A DNA stretch of 64,000 nucleotides. Source: Psychrobacter raelei. GTDB lineage: Bacteria; Pseudomonadota; Gammaproteobacteria; Pseudomonadales; Moraxellaceae. Each line of letters begins with the position of its first letter. The first letter of the stretch is position 1. A program made the translations under genes and the position numbers. The stretch spans positions 2,542,001-2,606,000 of the forward strand of contig NZ_CP093310.2 in assembly GCF_022631235.3 (NCBI RefSeq), in the 5' to 3' direction. The notes under the pieces were generated by a model. It searched no databases. It was not told the DNA's origin and saw only the letters and a list, made by a program, of their open reading frames with translations. Shown piece by piece: positions 62,353 to 64,000 of the stretch.

Positions 62353-63456
62353 ATGCCCTCAAAACCCACCACCAAAATATTCGACGTCATCGTCATCGGT
62401 GGCGGTCAAGCAGGCTTAGCAGTTGGCTACTATCTAAAACGTGCCAGCCGAAAGCAACCCCTCGACTTTATTATCCTAGACAATCAACCTGACAGCGGCG
62501 GTGCTTGGCAACACTTCTGGCCCTCATTACGCCTGTTCTCGCCAGCATCGGTCAGCTCACTACCGGGCAGAATGATGACCTCTGCCAAAGACGACAGCAG
62601 TCCGTATTTAACAGACGTTTTAGATTACTTTGATAACTACGAAAAGCATTATAAGTTGCCCATCTACCGCCCCTATGATGTTCAAAGCGTCGAGCGTGAT
62701 GAGGATAACGACTGCTTGAGAGTCAGCGACGGTAAGTTCACGTGGCTTGCCAAAGCAGTGGTTAGTGCTACTGGTATCTGGAGCAATCCTTATATTCCAC
62801 AGATTGAAGGACAACAACTATTTAATGGTGAGCAAACTCACTCCGCACATTATGCGGATCCAGATGCGTATAAAGGCAAACGAGTCTTGGTCGTCGGCGG
62901 TGGTAACTCTGGCGCGCAAATCTTTGCAGAATTGGTGCAAGTGACCGATGCCAGCTGGGTGACACGCACGCCGCCACAATTTTTGCCCGATGATGTCGAT
63001 GGTCGAGTGTTGTTTGAAAGAGCCTCAAAACGTATTAGAAGCAGCGCCAGTGATGAGTCTGAAGGTGATGATACTGACCAACAAGGACCCAAAGGCAATA
63101 TCGTCATGATGCCAGCGATTAAAGAAGCTCGAGATAAAGGGTTATTAACGACACGGCCCATGTTTGAGCGATTAACCAAACAAGGCGTTGTTTGGTCTGA
63201 TGGTACCGAGGGATCAGTCGATGCGATTATTTGGTGTACTGGCTTTAACCCAGAGCTTGAGCATTTAGCGCCTTTGGGTGTGATTGAAGAAGATGGCAAA
63301 GTATTAACCGAACAAGGGCAGTCGATAAAAGAGCCTCGCTTATGGTTATTTGGCTACGGCGATTGGGTCAGCCCAGCGTCGGCGACCATCATTGGTGCTG
63401 GGCGTAGTGCGCGAGAAAACGTGCCTGCGTTGGTTGAGTTTGTTCAGGGTTTGTAG
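62353..63456 (+). CDS. ArsO-like NAD(P)H-dependent flavin monooxygenase
   Basis: A 367-residue FAD/NAD(P)H two-dinucleotide-fold enzyme. FAD motif VIGGGQAGLAVGYYL (about residues 14-28), the ArsO-type block GGAWQHFWPSLRLFSPASVSSLPG (about 50-73), NAD(P)H motif VLVVGGGNSGAQIF (about 178-191) and the closing WCTGFNPEL are clear. The length and the GGAWQH...LRLFSP block fit the ArsO family, encoded in arsenic operons in other bacteria. No ars gene is in this window, so the substrate is open; related CzcO and FMO enzymes act on ketones or organosulfur compounds. GC content returns to the level of the main chromosome here. Confidence 0.82.
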   Translation: MPSKPTTKIFDVIVIGGGQAGLAVGYYLKRASRKQPLDFIILDNQPDSGGAWQHFWPSLRLFSPASVSSLPGRMMTSAKDDSSPYLTDVLDYFDNYEKHYKLPIYRPYDVQSVERDEDNDCLRVSDGKFTWLAKAVVSATGIWSNPYIPQIEGQQLFNGEQTHSAHYADPDAYKGKRVLVVGGGNSGAQIFAELVQVTDASWVTRTPPQFLPDDVDGRVLFERASKRIRSSASDESEGDDTDQQGPKGNIVMMPAIKEARDKGLLTTRPMFERLTKQGVVWSDGTEGSVDAIIWCTGFNPELEHLAPLGVIEEDGKVLTEQGQSIKEPRLWLFGYGDWVSPASATIIGAGRSARENVPALVEFVQGL

Positions 63457-63505
63457 GTTGGCGTCGAGACCCAACCCCCACCAAGCCTCAAACAACCCTT
63501 TTCAC

Positions 63506-63787
63506 CTAAATAACCTCCCGTCTCACATCCACGATTCGCGCCTCAACCACCTGCTGAATCTTATCCTCAATCTGACTCATTTCTGACTCAATCTCTTGTC
63601 TTTTGAGCCCCACCACCACAAACGTCCATTCACTGGCATCATGGCGGTTACGCTCCCCACTTTCACACACCGCTACCGCAGGACTGCGCCCAAAGCGCTC
63701 ATGCAATCCGCCCATTCGCATCCGTTTTTCTTTAAGTGAGCGGCATCCGGGCAGTGAAAATGTCAGGGTTAATATTCCAATTGGCAT
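63506..63787 (-). CDS. DUF503 family protein (YlxP-like)
   Basis: A 93-residue cytoplasmic protein of the DUF503 family. IGILTLTFSLPGCRSLKEKRMRMGGLHERFGRSPAVAVCESGERNRHDASEWTFVVVGL follows the family pattern (SLKEKR, then V-E-G---W----VVV). In other bacteria it lies between infB and rbfA and may take part in ribosome assembly; here it stands alone. The ATG at 63787 is chosen because AAGGAG lies 6 bases before it; an ATG two codons upstream overlaps that site. Confidence 0.82.
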   Translation of the reverse strand: MPIGILTLTFSLPGCRSLKEKRMRMGGLHERFGRSPAVAVCESGERNRHDASEWTFVVVGLKRQEIESEMSQIEDKIQQVVEARIVDVRREVI

Positions 63788-63892
63788 CAGCATCTCCTTA
63801 TTATCAAAGCAATCAAAACAATACGCACAATGACCTATCCTAGCTTATTAGAATTATTTTTGTCATGCACAAAAGGCTAAATGGCATAAAGT

Positions 63893-63921
63893 GTCACCAA
63901 ACGTTTAAATTATGTGGTGAC
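63893..63921. repeat. Inverted repeat upstream of the DUF503 gene
   Basis: GTCACCA (63893-63899) and TGGTGAC (63915-63921) are exact complements, 15 bases apart, about 105 bases before the DUF503 start. They could be an operator for this gene or for one beyond the window edge; no other support. Confidence 0.35.
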
Positions 63922-64000
63922 TTATAGAGCACTTTTGTTTACACCACTCATCATCTGATATGGTATTAAAAAATATCCCGTTTTATCGTTTTAAATCGAA

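Noticed and set aside
1..64000. CRISPR arrays, rRNA or tRNA genes
   Set aside because: No regularly spaced repeats of 25-40 bases, no rRNA signature and no tRNA-like cloverleaf with a T-loop GGTTCGAAT-type core were noticed on either strand; a tRNAscan and a CRISPR finder would settle this.

Overview
The window is a chromosomal segment of a gammaproteobacterium of the family Moraxellaceae, most likely Psychrobacter. This rests on the protein character (NadA/NadB/NadC cluster with a Nudix-type regulator, lipoprotein SodC, a Neisseria/Moraxella-type ACP lysozyme inhibitor, RecA followed by a long RecX) and on the moderate GC with AT-rich spacers. It is inferred by reading, not by database search. 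No rRNA, tRNA or CRISPR array was seen.

Layout. 1-2540: end of the ABC-F protein Uup and a lipid A-type acyltransferase. 2624-4492: an orphan RTX lipase. 4993-10162: trpS, scpA, scpB, an alpha/beta hydrolase and rluB. 10341-13214: two related small membrane proteins, an ArgO/LysE exporter and MarC. 13450-19332: an NAD-biosynthesis block with nadC, a Nudix/winged-helix regulator, nadA and nadB; matching palindromes lie in front of nadC and nadA. 19558-25118: a LysO-type lysine exporter, a lysine-rich gene broken by an in-frame stop, a duplicated pair of OmpA-like lipoproteins and two ubiquinone hydroxylases. 25569-28997: phoH, ybeY and an MltB-type transglycosylase. 29195-30800: two lysozyme-inhibitor-like proteins. 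31191-38297: fumC, 5-formyl-THF cyclo-ligase, a Na+/H+ antiporter-family protein and lon. 38543-43990: sodC, recA, recX, a GNAT protein and truD. 44014-50814: PHP phosphatase, yciB, yciI, a coiled-coil membrane protein, mnmC, tcdA and tatD. 51034-56813: a small membrane protein, ssb, a YajR-type MFS transporter and uvrA.

56814-62352 is an AT-rich accessory island. It carries a DUF262 (GmrS/ParB-like) gene followed by a HEPN nuclease gene with an RxxxxH motif, an arrangement typical of anti-phage or toxin-type modules. The HEPN gene has been split into three pieces by two insertion sequences: an IS3-family element whose 3' end was duplicated in tandem, and an IS4-family element with a 9-bp target duplication. 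Removing both elements restores one open frame of 307 codons. This broken two-gene system is the most notable content of the window.

The right end (62353-64000) returns to typical chromosomal composition, with an ArsO-like flavin monooxygenase and a DUF503 (YlxP-like) protein. Many genes end in strong intrinsic terminators, several of them shared between convergent genes.
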